Source of the DNA: Ruminococcus sp.
GTDB lineage: Bacteria > Bacillota > Clostridia > Oscillospirales > Ruminococcaceae
DNA: 64,000 nt
Assembly (NCBI GenBank): GCA_017558505.1
Contig: JAFYUM010000006.1
Span: 186,001-250,000 of the forward strand
Reading direction: 5' to 3'
Below the pieces are notes generated by a model. That model had not been told where the DNA came from and did no database searches. It saw only the letters and a program-made list of their open reading frames with translations. The translations under genes and the position numbers were made by a program. Positions within the stretch are counted from its first letter, which is position 1. Each line of letters begins with the position of its first letter. This document shows, one piece after another, positions 62,682 to 64,000 of this stretch.

Positions 62682-64000
62682 TCATTTATTTTCCCTGTAT
62701 TCGCTTGGGGACATACCCTCTGCGGCCTTGAACTGCCGCACAAAATAGTTGTAGGAGGAATAACCGCATTCTTTTGAAACATCTGTAACTGTCATATCAG
62801 AAGAAGTCAGCAGCTCTTTAGCCTTTTCAAGCCGGCATTCAATCATATCCATGATTATACTCTTGCCGAAATACTGCTTGTACATCTTTTGGAGATAGCT
62901 TTTACTCAAATAAAGCTCTGATGCAATATCGTTGACATTCCATGGCAGTTCAGGATTTTTCATAATTCTGCCGCGGAGCAGGCAAAGCTTCTCGTATTGC
63001 GGATTTTCAGCCGATTCTGTTACAGTGTAACTGTAAATTCTGTTGAGTGCCGCTTTGTGCAGACAGGTTCCCGGAGAAATTTCTGCGAAAAGGGGCTGAA
63101 TATCTGTTCCTATGGTGAAGTTGATATTGCAGTTGTTGTTTTCACTGAAACGGGAATGCTTTACTTTTTCCGAAAGGTGGGCGTAAATTTCTTCGCTTCT
63201 GTTTTTTCTGGTGGTAATTATCGCAAAGGAGTAGACAGACCATATGCCGCAGATTTCATCTTCCTTGATACATTCACGGATAAAGCCTGCAAAAGCCGAT
63301 GTTATACGGCTGCATTTATCGTCATCGCCCTGATATTGGGCATCGTTGAGTCCCGAAAGCTGTATACGGATAAATTCAACGTTGTCGGATTTTTTTCGTA
63401 ATTCTGAAATCCGCTTGGAAAATTCCTTCTTAACACCTGTTCTGTTGAGAAGTCCCGTGTTGTTATCGTAGTGCATTGCATGGCTTGCTTTGATAATCGT
63501 TTTGTCCAGAATGGATTTTATCCGTACCTGTTCAAGTGCCACGTTTATATAATTTATCCAGTGCAGGTAAAGCTCGCTGAAACTCATAGGAAGCTTACCG
63601 AAAGATATAGAGGAGTAGCCGAAAAAATTGTCATTGAAGTGCAGCGGTGTAATGAAATAAGCAAGTGGATATGGGAGTTCTTCGTTGTAGTCGGGGAGAA
63701 TATCCTCGGAGGAGAAGAAAGTGATGTTGTCAAAACGGCGGAACGCTCCGTCTTTTGAAAGGACAACCTTCATTTCATCGCCTGTTTCAAATGTAAGACT
63801 GTCTGTAAGTTTTCCGTTTTTGCAGTCGATATATTTTTTTGTAAGGCATATGTTCATGTGTTTCATTTTATGAATGTAGTAGGTATAGTTGTCAAGTCTG
63901 TCTGCAAAATCTTCGGGATTTGATGTGTTCGTAATGTCAAAAAGCATATCCCTGTGGAGAATATCATCCTCGTAGGCACGCAACATTCTGTCTTGGCGTG
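62682..64000 (-). CDS. AraC-type regulator with degenerate GGDEF-like domain (5' end beyond window)
   Basis: At least 438 codons; the frame is open to the right edge, so the N terminus is missing. Visible: a region (DDILHRDMLFDITN and following) that in relatives joins a periplasmic-binding-protein-like sensor to a GGDEF-like domain, a degenerate GGDEF start (YDNNTGLLNRTGV, about 170-320 of the visible part, without the GG[DE]EF loop), and a C-terminal AraC double helix-turn-helix (NVNDIASELYLSKSYLQKMY, CGYSSYNYFVRQFK, SPSEYRENK). Probably a sugar-responsive activator whose LacI-like sensor lies outside the window. Confidence 0.8.
   Translation of the reverse strand, partial: RQDRMLRAYEDDILHRDMLFDITNTSNPEDFADRLDNYTYYIHKMKHMNICLTKKYIDCKNGKLTDSLTFETGDEMKVVLSKDGAFRRFDNITFFSSEDILPDYNEELPYPLAYFITPLHFNDNFFGYSSISFGKLPMSFSELYLHWINYINVALEQVRIKSILDKTIIKASHAMHYDNNTGLLNRTGVKKEFSKRISELRKKSDNVEFIRIQLSGLNDAQYQGDDDKCSRITSAFAGFIRECIKEDEICGIWSVYSFAIITTRKNRSEEIYAHLSEKVKHSRFSENNNCNINFTIGTDIQPLFAEISPGTCLHKAALNRIYSYTVTESAENPQYEKLCLLRGRIMKNPELPWNVNDIASELYLSKSYLQKMYKQYFGKSIIMDMIECRLEKAKELLTSSDMTVTDVSKECGYSSYNYFVRQFKAAEGMSPSEYRENK

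Overview
The window reads as chromosomal DNA of a low-to-mid GC Firmicute close to cellulose-degrading Ruminococcus (Oscillospiraceae). Two secreted proteins end in dockerin modules of almost identical type (GH74 enzyme at 3151-5784; unknown protein at 55478-56494), a lipoprotein at 23135-23788 looks like a cell-surface cohesin, and there are large extracellular solute-binding proteins. Housekeeping gene order is Firmicute-like: miaB-ylbF-mutS-mutL-miaA-hfq, yggS-sepF-ylmH-divIVA-ileS-lspA-rlu, and ecfA1-ecfA2-ecfT-truA. No tRNA, rRNA, transposase, integrase, reverse transcriptase or CRISPR array was recognised.

Layout. 1-6.4 kb: minus-strand glycan-use genes (multidomain solute-binding protein; GH74 xyloglucanase-like enzyme with dockerin and a long 5' leader). 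6.4-9.9 kb: ruvC-ruvA-sseB-like-ruvB plus a small C39-peptidase-like protein. 9.9-12.2 kb: a divergent phosphohexomutase and an rRNA methyltransferase-like gene. 12.3-20.7 kb: energy-coupling-factor module, YfhO-type membrane protein, truA, a membrane-anchored propeller-like protein, CvpA family. 20.8-24.8 kb: ClpC-like unfoldase with zinc finger, cohesin-like lipoprotein, two small membrane proteins. 25-27.5 kb: hsp20 and an Lsa-type ABC-F gene, divergent, around overlapping CIRCE operators; the ABC-F gene has a 6-codon leader peptide and a terminator/antiterminator leader. 27.6-29.9 kb: nadB-nadC. 30.1-31.2 kb: a small repressor-controlled cassette bounded by an 82-bp perfect inverted repeat. 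31.3-33.3 kb: groES-groEL with CIRCE. 33.5-35.5 kb: an AT-rich ATPase plus PD-(D/E)XK-like pair with its own promoter and terminator, a defence-like insertion. 35.6-44.3 kb: miaB to hfq, interrupted between mutS and mutL by an AT-rich HEPN-like gene. 44.3-53.4 kb: cell division and ileS/lspA block. 53.5-55.3 kb: split transketolase. 55.5-64 kb: dockerin protein, AraC regulator, M15 peptidase, oligopeptide-binding lipoprotein, TetR regulator divergent from glgB, and an AraC/GGDEF-like regulator running off the right edge.

Intergenic DNA is a mosaic of short palindromic repeats: a GTAGGG-initiated hairpin family with interchangeable cores (about a dozen copies), TTAGC-rich and TAATGCGTAATT-like spacers, a GGCAATAC...GTATTGCC hairpin, and a terminator-like hairpin whose flanks are conserved while the stem changes with compensating bases. 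The strongest candidates for undescribed biology are the inverted-repeat cassette at 30-31 kb, the variable-stem hairpin family, the ATPase/nuclease pair at 33.5-35.5 kb and the HEPN-like gene inside the mismatch-repair cluster. All functional assignments come from reading motifs in the translated sequence; no database search was run.
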